Positions 1-8,570 are shown, counted from the stretch's first letter. The stretch is 64,000 bases of DNA from an uncultured Acetatifactor sp. (GCA_910586485.1 CAJUIA010000007.1:1-64000), one strand, 5' to 3'. The notes: generated by a model from the sequence alone, not told the origin. A program made the numbers and translations.

Positions 1-107
1 GGGTTTGTAGCCACTTTTTGATTTCACAAGTGTCAAACTCGGGATTATAGCATATTTTTGGAAAATTTTATATAAAATTTATTATTTTTTTACAGTGACT
101 TTTAAAT

Positions 108-149
108 GACAGGCACCAAAAAGGGACAGGCACCATCGGCGTCTGTCCC
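108..149. repeat. REP-like hairpin with direct repeat
   Basis: An 11-base direct repeat (GACAGGCACCA) occurs at 108-118 and 125-135. The second copy opens a hairpin with arms GGGACAG (123-129) and CTGTCCC (143-149). It lies downstream of the minus-strand sigma factor gene in otherwise AT-rich sequence. Short GGGACAG-type hairpins between genes are typical of REP-like dispersed elements in Firmicutes, so that reading is inference. Bases 1-107 hold no gene; an imperfect inverted repeat (GTTTG..CACTT / AAGTG..CAAAC, about 3-38) could be a terminator for something outside the window. Confidence 0.5.
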
Positions 150-189
150 TGCTTGATTCTTAGGTGAAATTCTGACCGGGTCGAGTTTT

Positions 190-1779
190 TCAGCTTTGGT
201 TATCCTTCAGTTCCCAAGAATCCGCATTTGTACTGTATAGAAATACTGCCAGGGGATATTCCGTGTCCGGCAGCTTCAGGGCGCCGCTGTCTAAGGCGCA
301 TTTGCCAAGCAGGCCCACTGTGTCGAAGAACAGGGTCTTTCCGACGACGTTGGGAATCAGGCCCGCAACGCTTTCCGGAGCATGAGAACGAAGCAGCTCC
401 TGTGCCATAAAGATCATTCGCTCATACAGATTGGCCATGGCCAGAATCTGAGGCTGCAACAGCCGTTCAACCTCCGACAGCTGTGTCCCCTGAAAGAGAA
501 TATATTCTCCGGAGCCTGCATAGACAGCTTCCTTCACAGTCTGTATATTCTGCTGCAGGTAACGGTTTTTAGCAGGCAGGATGCCGAAATCTGCAAAAGC
601 GGCGGCATAATTTTCATCAATGCGGGAGTATCCCGCAAAGCCATAGGTGGTAAAGGGACTTTCCGTTTCATCAGGATTGATGATTCCCACATTGATTCCT
701 GTAGCATGGTCATAAAGCATCCGATAGGAATATTGCTCATTGTTACGTTGATTGCCCCGGTGCAGTACCAGCCAGAGCAAGGGCCAGAGCAGTCGATCAT
801 CCGCCAGGTCAGCGCCGCGAAAGCCGATGGCCTTTAACGCGTCCAGCTGCCCGCGCATGGCGGTCAGGACAGCAGTAAGCGGTTCGGTGCAGAGAGCAGT
901 CAGCTTTTCATACAGCTCATCCATGTATTCCTCTGTATACAAGATCATATTTGTCTGGTAACGGTCCCTGCCGGACGGAGTATGCTCCTTGCCGCCGGGA
1001 ATTTCTTTGCCGGATTTTTCTCCGGGAGCCAGTAAATTCAGCAGGCCGTATTTTACAGGCAGGGCCACCTCGTCCTCCAGATAAGCAGTGGGTACGCCTG
1101 TCTCCAGCGCCAGCTCCCGGATGGTTACAGGGCTGTAATAAGCGCTGTGCAGAATGTTGCCGGGAAGCAGCCGATGAAACAAATTTACATACTCTCTGTT
1201 ATAGCTGCCGGCAAAAAGTGTGCGGAAGGTAAATTTTGCGGGCTGATAGCTTTTGGTTCCAAATTCTCGTTCCATTCCAATTCCCTCTTTCAATAATTTC
1301 CTGGTTTTAAACAGGTAATATTTGGTCATATCAAGGGAAATACCCATTTTCATCGCGGTTTCCCGGCAGGAAAGCCCCTGAAAATAAAACAAAAGAGTAC
1401 ATTCCCTGTATTCCCACGACAGGAGGGAAAGTTCCCTGCGCAGCTTTATCAGCTGCTCTCGGCGGTCCTCCGCCAGCTCCAGTTCCAGCGTAAAATCCTC
1501 CGGGTCAGCCAGCTGTTCCAGATCATCCTGAGACAAGGGATTTGTATCATGTCTGTTCTTCCTGCGCAGGAACTTTTTGTAAGTATTTCCGGCCACAGAC
1601 CAGATAAATCCGTACAGAGCATCCTCGTTCCGCAGCCGGGAAGCGCAGGAGAGCAGTGCCAGCAGAATATCTCCGGTCAGGTCCTCCGCGTCCTCCCTGT
1701 TTGAAACTCGTGAGAGGGCATAAGTATAAATTGTCTTCATGTTCTCCTGTACAAAATCGACAATCAGATTTTGTTCCAT
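190..1779 (-). CDS. RNA polymerase sigma-70 family (ECF-like) factor with long C-terminal extension
   Basis: The first 165 residues look like an ECF-type sigma factor: a region 2 helix block with the NREDAEDLTGD motif near residue 35, and a region 4 helix-turn-helix around residues 115-165 (SCRETAMKMGISLDMTKYYL). ECF factors usually stop there at about 170-190 residues, but this protein runs to 529. The extra 350 residues contain a stretch resembling a winged helix (VTIRELALETGVPTAYLEDE) and otherwise match no family I recognise. The start at 1779 is chosen because GAGGTG sits seven bases upstream; the reading frame stays open 90 bases further. It has its own promoter and sits downstream of the sugar operon in the same direction. 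The C-terminal part may sense a signal or act as a built-in anti-sigma, but that is only inference. Confidence 0.8.
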   Translation of the reverse strand: MEQNLIVDFVQENMKTIYTYALSRVSNREDAEDLTGDILLALLSCASRLRNEDALYGFIWSVAGNTYKKFLRRKNRHDTNPLSQDDLEQLADPEDFTLELELAEDRREQLIKLRRELSLLSWEYRECTLLFYFQGLSCRETAMKMGISLDMTKYYLFKTRKLLKEGIGMEREFGTKSYQPAKFTFRTLFAGSYNREYVNLFHRLLPGNILHSAYYSPVTIRELALETGVPTAYLEDEVALPVKYGLLNLLAPGEKSGKEIPGGKEHTPSGRDRYQTNMILYTEEYMDELYEKLTALCTEPLTAVLTAMRGQLDALKAIGFRGADLADDRLLWPLLWLVLHRGNQRNNEQYSYRMLYDHATGINVGIINPDETESPFTTYGFAGYSRIDENYAAAFADFGILPAKNRYLQQNIQTVKEAVYAGSGEYILFQGTQLSEVERLLQPQILAMANLYERMIFMAQELLRSHAPESVAGLIPNVVGKTLFFDTVGLLGKCALDSGALKLPDTEYPLAVFLYSTNADSWELKDNQS

Positions 1780-1869
1780 GGCGTTTTCACCTCGAAATAT
1801 GACGGTTGACAGTTTTCGGTCAGGAGAGCGGTATTGTTCACAGGCCTGTGTTTTGCTCTTCTTGTTCAT

Positions 1870-1898
1870 ATAGTACCCTGAAATTGGCAGCGGTTAAA
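1870..1898 (-). promoter_or_regulatory. Probable promoter of the sigma factor gene
   Basis: On the minus strand TTTAAC (1893-1898) and TACTAT (1870-1875) are separated by 17 bases, about 90 bases upstream of the chosen start. The match to consensus is moderate. Confidence 0.45.
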
Positions 1899-1932
1899 GA
1901 CTTGCGGTAGAAATTTTTAGAAAACGGTGAAA

Positions 1933-2415
1933 TCAGCAATCAGAATCTGCATTCCTACACTGCTTCTGTCGGAATGCCCAAAATTTATTGAGAAAAAAGT
2001 TTATGGGCAGTACCAAAATCAGGTTGATGCCCTCCGCAAACAGACTGCCAAGAGTCTGTGCATCCAGAACGCGGATATTCCAGCCTCTTAAAAGCTCGGC
2101 CAGAGGCTCCATATAATTCCCGATATGAAGCAGATCAATCCAGAATGCCAGTAACAGCAGATTTGCCACAAAGCCCCACAGGTAGGAGAGGAAGGTCTTA
2201 AACAGCACCTTCCACCAGATTCTCTTTTCCAGGGAATCATCCTCCTTGAAAACATATCTGTTGTTCCAGTAATAAGCGTTAAATACGCTGAGAACAAATC
2301 CGGTGGTGCTGGCAAGCAGATAATGCCCCTTCAGGCAGACGATTATCACATAAATCGTCTCGCTGATTAAGGTATTGCTTAATCCCACCAGGCCAAATTT
2401 TAAAAACTGTTTCAT
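1933..2415 (-). CDS. GtrA family membrane protein (lipid-linked sugar flippase type)
   Basis: A 160-residue protein with four hydrophobic segments, starting MKQFLKFGLVGLSNT, the usual beginning of GtrA proteins. It also has the family's central YYWNNRYVF and terminal FFLNKFWAF motifs. GtrA proteins are thought to move undecaprenyl-phosphate-linked sugars across the membrane for surface glycosylation. The start at 2415 has AAGGGG seven bases upstream; the frame extends to an earlier ATG at 2445 inside a hairpin repeat. It is the last gene of the five-gene minus-strand sugar operon, after a GT-C-like protein and a GtrB-like glycosyltransferase, the classic partners of GtrA. Confidence 0.88.
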   Translation of the reverse strand: MKQFLKFGLVGLSNTLISETIYVIIVCLKGHYLLASTTGFVLSVFNAYYWNNRYVFKEDDSLEKRIWWKVLFKTFLSYLWGFVANLLLLAFWIDLLHIGNYMEPLAELLRGWNIRVLDAQTLGSLFAEGINLILVLPINFFLNKFWAFRQKQCRNADSDC

Positions 2416-2427
2416 CACTATACCCCT

Positions 2428-2445
2428 TGTCCGTTTAGCGGACAT
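2428..2445 (-). repeat. Start-codon hairpin repeat, copy 1
   Basis: On the minus strand this reads ATGTCCGCTAAACGGACA, a hairpin with arms TGTCCG and CGGACA just upstream of gtrA. Two closely related copies precede the HD-GYP gene near 30.9 kb. All three place an ATG at the edge of the stem and would encode MSA as their first residues. Confidence 0.6.
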
Positions 2446-2486
2446 CAATTCAATATCTGGAAGCTTACTTCCAAGCTTGCCTCTTT

Positions 2487-4211
2487 CTACTCTTTTCGGT
2501 AAAAACGCACGTATCTGCCGTCATTTACCTGACTGTAGCCAAATTCATTTTCAATATACTGCATGATCCAGCTGTTTTGATCCTCCATCAGCTGGCCGTA
2601 CCAGCAATCGGTCACAATTACATTGGGACGCTTTTCGGGGTACAGCTCCCAATAGGTAAGCAGTCTTTCATCATAAGCGGTAGGGTCTACAATGGAGTAG
2701 TGCGCCACCTCTGCGCCGGCGATCATATAGGGAGTGGTGCCTGCCGACATGACCATATTTGTTACAATCAGCACCACATCGCCCGGATTCACATAAGCAT
2801 TAAAATCTTCAAAGTTGCAATTATAGATATAGCAGTTCATATAATCGGATAAAATACCGGCCGCCGGCCCATGGCGCATCATACCCCTTGTATCCGTAAT
2901 TACGTTATAATCCCGGCCTGCCCGAAGAGTATAGCCTTTTCCCGTGATACTGACAACGCACAGACTGACCAGCAGAAGACAGATCCATTTACCGGCAGAC
3001 TGCTTCAGCGTGTTTTCCAGGGAAAGAACTAAAATCACGGCACAAAATGCCCCCCCCAATATGCCGTGGGGCAGTGCGTAAAACATTTCCAGGTCGCTGA
3101 TATAAATCACGGCTGCTAAGGAAATCAGTGTGCCGACTATACCCGGAACAAAGTATTTCCGCTTGTTTCCGGTGAAGGGACAGGCCAGCAGACCGGAAAA
3201 CAGCAGCATAAGCAGATGCAGCTGCCAGACCTCGTAGCCGCTTTTCCTGACAATCCAAAGGTACTCCTGGATACCTGCCGAAATCAGTACAAGAATTACC
3301 AGAAAAATCAAAAAATACTGCCGCTTTTCTGTAATTTGACTGCGATTTTTGACTCGAATTATTGCCAGAACGGGCAGACTTAAGGCACAGACCAACAGTA
3401 TAAACCCACAGCCGCCCCGCAGATTGGAAAGAATACCCTGCAGCTTGCCTGCCGTGGCCCCCGAAATCTCGTGAGTCAGATCAAAATCCAGCAGATATTT
3501 CACATTGCGCAGCAGTTCATCGGCCTTCACGTGGCGCAGGACTAAAAACAGCCAGATACCGGCGCATACGGCGCAGGCACCGCAGAATAGTCCTATATCC
3601 CGCCATTTTGTCTGTTTCGAATGGCGGTAAATGCAGATCAGGAAAAAGGGGAACAAAATGATGCAGGAAGGGTAGGAGAGGACCTCCAATGCCATGCAGA
3701 TGCCTGCGATGAAAACGAGGAACCCTTTTTTCTTCCTTTCCGGCTCCGCTTGCAGGTAATACTGCATAAAGAGCAGTACAGTCAGGGTAAAGAACCATAA
3801 CTGCATATTGGAAAACTCCGGGATCTGGATAATCTTGGGTACGGAATTAAAGTAAATCAGGGCGCAGAGCAGAGCATAATTTTTTTGAAGCAGTTTTGAT
3901 AATATCCGATATACATACCAGCCAAGAATCATTTGAATCAGCGTGGTACACAGCCGTAAAAACAATAGAATGCCTGTATAGGTCCCGGTCAGGGTCCTGT
4001 ATATCCACATCAGTCCCGCGCATAAAAAGGCGGAGGTTTGATGCGGCTCCCACATTTCCCTGAACAGATGATCCCCGCGCAGAATGCGGTAGCCCATCAT
4101 CAGCTGATATTCCTCGTCCATGGTATAGTCAAAAAAGATCAGCTTTACGGTTGCCAGTGCACTGCCTAAAAAAAGTATGGTGAAAAGAATAGTCCATCGC
4201 CGTTTTGTCAT
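2487..4211 (-). CDS. Polytopic membrane protein, GT-C-type glycosyltransferase candidate
   Basis: A 574-residue protein with a first membrane helix at residues 5-27, about ten further hydrophobic segments, and a soluble C-terminal part of roughly 140 residues. The first outer loop carries an acidic motif (YTMDEEYQ) followed by a glycine and WEPHQTS. This is the layout of GT-C enzymes that use polyprenyl-phosphate sugars and keep catalytic acids in the first loop. The start at 4211 follows GAGG with short spacing; 4223 is an alternative, and the longer open frame to 4385 overlaps the previous gene and is basic and unlike a membrane protein. Position between the GtrB-like and GtrA-like genes suggests it adds the lipid-linked sugar to a cell-surface acceptor. 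The acceptor is unknown. Confidence 0.7.
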   Translation of the reverse strand: MTKRRWTILFTILFLGSALATVKLIFFDYTMDEEYQLMMGYRILRGDHLFREMWEPHQTSAFLCAGLMWIYRTLTGTYTGILLFLRLCTTLIQMILGWYVYRILSKLLQKNYALLCALIYFNSVPKIIQIPEFSNMQLWFFTLTVLLFMQYYLQAEPERKKKGFLVFIAGICMALEVLSYPSCIILFPFFLICIYRHSKQTKWRDIGLFCGACAVCAGIWLFLVLRHVKADELLRNVKYLLDFDLTHEISGATAGKLQGILSNLRGGCGFILLVCALSLPVLAIIRVKNRSQITEKRQYFLIFLVILVLISAGIQEYLWIVRKSGYEVWQLHLLMLLFSGLLACPFTGNKRKYFVPGIVGTLISLAAVIYISDLEMFYALPHGILGGAFCAVILVLSLENTLKQSAGKWICLLLVSLCVVSITGKGYTLRAGRDYNVITDTRGMMRHGPAAGILSDYMNCYIYNCNFEDFNAYVNPGDVVLIVTNMVMSAGTTPYMIAGAEVAHYSIVDPTAYDERLLTYWELYPEKRPNVIVTDCWYGQLMEDQNSWIMQYIENEFGYSQVNDGRYVRFYRKE

Positions 4212-4272
4212 GCTTCCTCTCATTCCGCCGCGCAAGCGGCATCTAAATCTGCGGGAACTTTGGGACGCTGCT

Positions 4273-5256
4273 TCAGCGCTCCGGCTTTTGTGCTGTCTGA
4301 GCTTCGGTGTTCTGGCGGGTCTTAGCCTGATCCTGCGGCGAAAGCTCTTCGTCAATAATGTAGGGAGGGCGTTTTCTGGCGGCATCCAAAGCCCTCCACA
4401 GGTATTCTCCCAGAATTCCCAGCATCAACAGGATCAGGCCGGAAGAGCATAAGACAACGCACATTAAGGAAGGCCATCCTGCAATGGGCGTTCCTCTGGT
4501 AAAATATTCCACTAAAACGCAGATAAAGAGGACGACGGCACAAATGTTAAAGAGTACGCCCACCACGGACATAAAGCGGATGGGCACATAGGAAAAGCTC
4601 ATCATGGAATCCAGCACCAGCTTGAATTTTTTCGAAAAGGTCCAGCGGGATTCCCCCTTTTCCCGGTCCTTTCTGTCAAAATAGATCATGTCTGTCCGAA
4701 AGCCTGCCCACAGCACCTGCAGGGTCAGACTGGAATTTTTCTCGTCCAGCCGTTCCAGCACTTCGATCACCTGCCTGTCGATCAGATAGCAGTCGCAGCC
4801 GCCTGCAGGCATATTTTTATTGACAAATTTTCTGACCAGACTGTAGTACATATTGGCAAAGAACACCTTCACACGGCTTTCATCCCGTGACCTTCTGACT
4901 GCCAGCACCACCTTGTTTCCTTTTTTCCAGCTCTCATACATTGAAAGAATAAGTGTTGAGTCTTCCTGCAGATCCGCCTGCTTGGTAACGGCGCAGTCCC
5001 CCGTGCAGACGGACAGACCGGCAAGGAGCGCCGCATGTTCGCCAAAGTTGCGGGACAGCCTTACCAGCCGCACATGGCTGTCAAGACCTCGGATTTGATT
5101 CATGATCTCCCAGGAGCCGTCTCCGGAGCCGTCATCCACAAAAACAAGCTCATAATCCCCCAGCTTATCCAGAATTTTAGCCTGCATATCCTCATACAGG
5201 TCCATCAGGGTATCCTCGTTATAATACACCGGAACAACAATCGAAAGCTTACTCAT
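4273..5256 (-). CDS. Glycosyltransferase family 2, GtrB/DPM1-like
   Basis: The N-terminal 230 residues form a GT-A domain: SIVVPVYYNED at the start, FVDDGSGDGS near residue 40 for nucleotide-sugar binding, and QADLQED near residue 95 in the position of the metal-binding motif. Two membrane helices follow at about residues 232-255 and 265-288, then a charged tail. This is the build of enzymes that transfer a sugar from a nucleotide to undecaprenyl phosphate on the cytoplasmic side. The C-terminal 30 residues are Gln/Pro/Glu-rich and low in complexity. GAGGTG precedes the ATG. The gene lies 17 bases after fdtA-like in the sugar operon and probably charges the carrier lipid for the GT-C-like protein. 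Confidence 0.9.
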   Translation of the reverse strand: MSKLSIVVPVYYNEDTLMDLYEDMQAKILDKLGDYELVFVDDGSGDGSWEIMNQIRGLDSHVRLVRLSRNFGEHAALLAGLSVCTGDCAVTKQADLQEDSTLILSMYESWKKGNKVVLAVRRSRDESRVKVFFANMYYSLVRKFVNKNMPAGGCDCYLIDRQVIEVLERLDEKNSSLTLQVLWAGFRTDMIYFDRKDREKGESRWTFSKKFKLVLDSMMSFSYVPIRFMSVVGVLFNICAVVLFICVLVEYFTRGTPIAGWPSLMCVVLCSSGLILLMLGILGEYLWRALDAARKRPPYIIDEELSPQDQAKTRQNTEAQTAQKPER

Positions 5257-5273
5257 GACTTCACCTCGTAAAT

Positions 5274-5702
5274 TTAAGCTTCACAATTTCTTTTTTTCAG
5301 CTCTGCCAGATAATCCGAATAATTCCGGATATATTCTGAGGCATCATAATGCCTGCTGGCCAGCACCAGCAGCACGGAATCCTCTGAAAAATCATACATA
5401 TCCTTCCAGACCATGGGAGAGAGATAGAGTCCCATCCGGGGCCTGTTTAACAGGATAATCTCAGACTCCGTACCGTTGTCAACCTTTACCTTGCTGGTGC
5501 CGGACACATTTACCAGCAGAAACTCGGTTTCCCGGTTTGCATGCTGGCCTCTTATGACTTCCGAATCCGAACCATAAATATAAAAAACCCGCTTAATGTC
5601 AAAGGGAATATCCATTCCGTCACCCTCGATGACCACCAGATTTCCCCGTTCGTCGCCGAGATCCGTAAATTCGATGATTTTATATTGCTCCTGCAGTTTC
5701 AT
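5274..5702 (-). CDS. dTDP-4-oxo-6-deoxyglucose 3,4-ketoisomerase (FdtA/QdtA-type cupin)
   Basis: A 142-residue single-domain cupin. It has the family features of sugar 3,4-ketoisomerases: DERGNLVVIEG near residue 16, FYIYGSD near 41, the GQHAN motif near 52, and the PRMGLYLSPMVW segment near 88. These enzymes convert dTDP-4-keto-6-deoxyglucose to the 3-keto sugar, which the next enzyme aminates. The gene lies 24 bases after the aminotransferase gene, with CGGAGG upstream of its ATG. Which epimer it makes (the Fuc3N or Qui3N route) cannot be told from the sequence alone. Confidence 0.88.
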   Translation of the reverse strand: MKLQEQYKIIEFTDLGDERGNLVVIEGDGMDIPFDIKRVFYIYGSDSEVIRGQHANRETEFLLVNVSGTSKVKVDNGTESEIILLNRPRMGLYLSPMVWKDMYDFSEDSVLLVLASRHYDASEYIRNYSDYLAELKKRNCEA

Positions 5703-5726
5703 GTCTGCCTCCGTATTTTGTCTGCC

Positions 5727-6827
5727 TTACGCAAAGGAATTTAATGTGTTTATTACAAATTCCTGTTCTTGTTCTGTCATGCCGTTGTACATGGGAAGGG
5801 ATAACACCGTATCCGCATATTCTTCCGTAACGGGATAATCGCCCGGATGATGTCCCAGACAGGCATACGCCTCCGACAGATGCGGGGGAACAGGGTAGTG
5901 GATGATGGTGCCGATTCCCCTTTGCTCCAGATAGGTTATCAATTCATCACGCCGTTTTGTCCGGATCACGTATTGATGCCATACACTTTCTGCGCCTTCC
6001 CTGACCTGTGGAAGAATGAAACGAGAGTTATCAAGTTCGTGACTGTAGCGGTCCGCCAGTATTTTCCTTTCTTCGTTCAGTGCCGTCAAATGCCTCAGGC
6101 GCACCCGGAGCAGCCCGGCCTGAAGCTCGTCCAGCCGGGAATTGGCTCCCACCACCTTGTTATAATAGCGCTTTTCGCTGCCGTAATTTCGGTACATTTT
6201 CATGGCCGCGGCAATCTCCTGATTGTCCGTTACGATGGCTCCCGCATCTCCGAAGGCACCAAGATTTTTAGAAGGATAGAAGGAAAAACAGCCAACATCG
6301 CCAAAGGTGCCGGTGATCTGTCCCTTAAAGCAGGCGCCGTGGGACTGGGCGCAGTCCTCCACCAGCCGCAGCTTATGCTTCCTGCAGAAACCCAGAATCC
6401 CCTCCATGTCGCAGGCCTGTCCGTATAAATGTACTGCCAGAACGGCTTTTGTTTTTACAGTGAGATGTGCTTCCAAAAGGGAAGTATCCAGGTTATAATA
6501 AGCATCCGGCTCCACAAAAACGGGAGTGGCACCGTTGATCGTAATTCCCATCACGCTGGCAATATAAGTATTGGCCGGCACGATTACCTCGTCTCCGCTG
6601 CCGATTCCCAGAACGCGAAAGGCCAGCCACAGGGCATCCAGGCCGCTGGCTAAACCTACGCAGTATCCGGTTCCCGTATATTCTGCAAATTCCCTTTCAA
6701 AGCCTTCTACCTCAGGCCCCAAAACATACCATCCGGACCGCAGAACCTCCAGCGCCTTGGCCTCCAGCTCATCCTGATACTTTAAAAAGCCCCGATCCAG
6801 ACGATTGGGCATGATTTTTTCCATCAT
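5727..6827 (-). CDS. DegT/DnrJ/EryC1/StrS sugar aminotransferase (FdtB/QdtB-like)
   Basis: A 366-residue PLP enzyme of the sugar-nucleotide aminotransferase family. Visible features are YVLGPEVEGFE near residue 35, GLASGLDAL near 59, DEVIVPANTYIAS near 78, EDCAQSHGA near 157, and the lysine motif FYPSKNLGAFGDAG near 186, where Lys binds PLP. With the adjacent 3,4-ketoisomerase it would make a dTDP-3-amino-3,6-dideoxyhexose. It is the first gene of the minus-strand operon, about 75 bases after a good promoter. The start is uncertain: the first ATG has a distant GAAAGG, while the third Met, 15 bases in, follows GGA at better spacing. No N-acyltransferase of the FdtC/QdtC type is nearby. Confidence 0.9.
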   Translation of the reverse strand: MMEKIMPNRLDRGFLKYQDELEAKALEVLRSGWYVLGPEVEGFEREFAEYTGTGYCVGLASGLDALWLAFRVLGIGSGDEVIVPANTYIASVMGITINGATPVFVEPDAYYNLDTSLLEAHLTVKTKAVLAVHLYGQACDMEGILGFCRKHKLRLVEDCAQSHGACFKGQITGTFGDVGCFSFYPSKNLGAFGDAGAIVTDNQEIAAAMKMYRNYGSEKRYYNKVVGANSRLDELQAGLLRVRLRHLTALNEERKILADRYSHELDNSRFILPQVREGAESVWHQYVIRTKRRDELITYLEQRGIGTIIHYPVPPHLSEAYACLGHHPGDYPVTEEYADTVLSLPMYNGMTEQEQEFVINTLNSFA

Positions 6828-6900
6828 ATTAGTAACTTCGCCTTTCTGTAAATTGCCTGGCCAGTCTGCCAGACCCTGAGTAAAAGCTCATTCGGCTACC

Positions 6901-6929
6901 ATCATAGCACAACTTACAGATATTTACAA
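6901..6929 (-). promoter_or_regulatory. Promoter of the surface-sugar operon
   Basis: On the minus strand TTGTAA (6924-6929) and TATGAT (6901-6906) are 17 bases apart, about 74 bases before the aminotransferase start. Confidence 0.65.
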
Positions 6930-6978
6930 TTCATAAACCGCTTAAATTCAGTAACTCACTTTTATCCCAAATTCAGGA

Positions 6979-7007
6979 TTGAAAAAGCTTTAGAAATACG
7001 TTACAAT
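6979..7007 (+). promoter_or_regulatory. Promoter of the DUF4190-DUF2752 pair
   Basis: TTGAAA (6979-6984) and TACAAT (7002-7007) are separated by 17 bases, 47 bases before the chosen start. It is divergent from the sugar operon promoter, with about 50 bases between the two -35 boxes. Confidence 0.65.
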
Positions 7008-7054
7008 AATTTATGTGATTTATATAAAATTAGCGGAAAGGCATGGGGAATCTT

Positions 7055-7501
7055 ATGGATGATCAAAATTATGTAAACGAACAAAACGGGGGGGGCAGTA
7101 ACGGGCAGTCGGGAAATTATTATCAGGATTATACGACCAGTACCCAGCAGTATCAGGCACCTCCTCAGCAGACTCGGCCTGAGGGAGCCAACGGCTTACA
7201 GATTGCCAGCCTTATACTGGGTATACTGGGTATTCCCGGATGCTGCTGTTACGGAGTGGTAGGCCTCATCTTTGGTATCATCGGCTTAATCCTGGCGCTG
7301 ATCGGGAATAAAAAGAATCGTTCGGGCATTGGAATCGGCGGTCTTGTCTGCTCCATCATTGCCATTCTTTTTGGTATTATCGGAACGATTTATTACGCTC
7401 TTGTTATTATGGGAATGGCAGGCGCTGGTCCTTTTGCAGAAATGCTTGAAGACATGGGCTTTAATCTGGAAGAAATGAATTATTATTATTATCAGTATTA
7501 G
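7055..7501 (+). CDS. DUF4190 domain membrane protein
   Basis: A 148-residue protein. Residues 1-45 are Gln/Asn/Gly/Tyr-rich and disordered. Two long glycine-rich hydrophobic hairpins follow, separated by GNKKNRSGIGIGG, which is the DUF4190 pattern. The C-terminus ends in an acidic stretch and YYYYQY. The function of the family is unknown; it is common in Firmicutes and Actinobacteria, often beside other small membrane proteins. The start at 7055 follows GGGGA with five-base spacing; an ATG at 7043 in the same frame is possible. It is followed four bases later by a DUF2752 gene. Confidence 0.82.
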   Translation: MDDQNYVNEQNGGGSNGQSGNYYQDYTTSTQQYQAPPQQTRPEGANGLQIASLILGILGIPGCCCYGVVGLIFGIIGLILALIGNKKNRSGIGIGGLVCSIIAILFGIIGTIYYALVIMGMAGAGPFAEMLEDMGFNLEEMNYYYYQY

Positions 7502-7505
7502 TATT

Positions 7506-7958
7506 ATGAAAATATTACGGGATACAAAGCAAAAAAAATCAAATCAGGGAAATTCCAATCTGGAGGATCAGTTGTTTTGGATCGGACTTACAGCACTGGC
7601 AGGAGCAATCGTCCTGGCGGTGCTGTATCAATATGTTTTAAGCCGTTATATCCCAATAATTCCCTGCTTTTTTAACACTCTTTTCGGGCTGTACTGTCCG
7701 GGCTGCGGCGGGACCAGAGCGCTGATCGCGCTGTTGCACGGAGATGTTTTAAAGGCTCTCTGGTATCATCCTTTTGTTCCGTATTTTGCAGTAGTTTATC
7801 TGGGATTTCTGCTGACACAGGGCCTTCAGCGGTTAGGCGTGAAAAAGATCCGTGGATGGCGGTTCCATGAATGGTATTTGTGGACGGGGCTGGTCATATT
7901 GATTGTAAACTTTGTAGTCAAAAATATCTTACGACTGAAATTTGGCATTTTGATGTAA
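7506..7958 (+). CDS. DUF2752 domain membrane protein
   Basis: A 150-residue protein with three to four membrane segments. The family signature is clear: LYCPGCGGTRA near residue 62 (two cysteines and a GGTRA motif) followed by a loop with WYHP near 82. The biochemical role of DUF2752 is not known. It is probably co-transcribed with the DUF4190 gene just upstream. A 10-bp terminator stem begins at the stop codon. Confidence 0.85.
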   Translation: MKILRDTKQKKSNQGNSNLEDQLFWIGLTALAGAIVLAVLYQYVLSRYIPIIPCFFNTLFGLYCPGCGGTRALIALLHGDVLKALWYHPFVPYFAVVYLGFLLTQGLQRLGVKKIRGWRFHEWYLWTGLVILIVNFVVKNILRLKFGILM

Positions 7959-7997
7959 TCAAATACCCGTTATCTGCAGCGGAGTATTTGATTTAAA
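7957..7997. terminator. Hairpin between convergent genes
   Basis: AATCAAATAC (7957-7966) pairs perfectly with GTATTTGATT (7984-7993) and overlaps the DUF2752 stop codon. A second AT-rich stem (AAGTAAAT / ATTTACTT, about 7996-8014) abuts the lipoprotein stop. Both are low in GC, so termination strength is uncertain. Confidence 0.5.
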
Positions 7998-8012
7998 GTA
8001 AATCAGATTTAC

Positions 8013-8486
8013 TTAAGAATCATCCTCTGTGATAATATCTACGTCTTCCGGTGTTTCGCCCCGTAAGAAGCTGATAATAATCTGGACCCTTCTGTAGGCT
8101 CTGGAATAATTTTCATAAGCGTAATCAGCGGTATACTCGTTGTAAGAGCTGTTGCTGTAAGCCTCTTTATAGCTTTGGGCGGCGGTAGTCATGTAGCTGC
8201 TGGCTTCATCCGCAGTCGCCTCAAGAAACTTAAATTCTTCCGGAAAATCCAGTTTGGCAAAGGACTGGAAGACAAGGTCCAGGTCATCCAGATAGCCCAG
8301 AAATTCCGCCACAGCAGTATCCGCTTCCGCATCTATATTGTTCATGGCGCTGTCTATTTCGGAAAGCTTGTCACAAAAATCATCTATACTTTTACGAAAG
8401 CCTGACAATTCACGATTTTCTCCGCATGCCGTCAGCAGGACGGCCGCAAGAATGGCTGTAATCAACAGGATAAACTTATTTTTCAA
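8013..8486 (-). CDS. Small lipoprotein of unknown function
   Basis: A 157-residue protein with a lipoprotein signal peptide: Lys near the N-terminus, a hydrophobic stretch, and the lipobox LLTAC ending at Cys 21. The mature part is acidic and predicted helical, with many Asp, Glu, Tyr and Ala residues and no family I recognise. The start codon is TTG at 8486, with GGAGG eleven bases upstream; no better ATG exists in this frame. It should be anchored on the outer face of the membrane. Confidence 0.75.
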   Translation of the reverse strand: MKNKFILLITAILAAVLLTACGENRELSGFRKSIDDFCDKLSEIDSAMNNIDAEADTAVAEFLGYLDDLDLVFQSFAKLDFPEEFKFLEATADEASSYMTTAAQSYKEAYSNSSYNEYTADYAYENYSRAYRRVQIIISFLRGETPEDVDIITEDDS

Positions 8487-8570
8487 TTTAGATTAACCTC
8501 CAGTTTACCTTAACTTTCGGGCAACACACATTTAAATTTATCATATTTTGTCTGAATAAGCAATCCCCCC

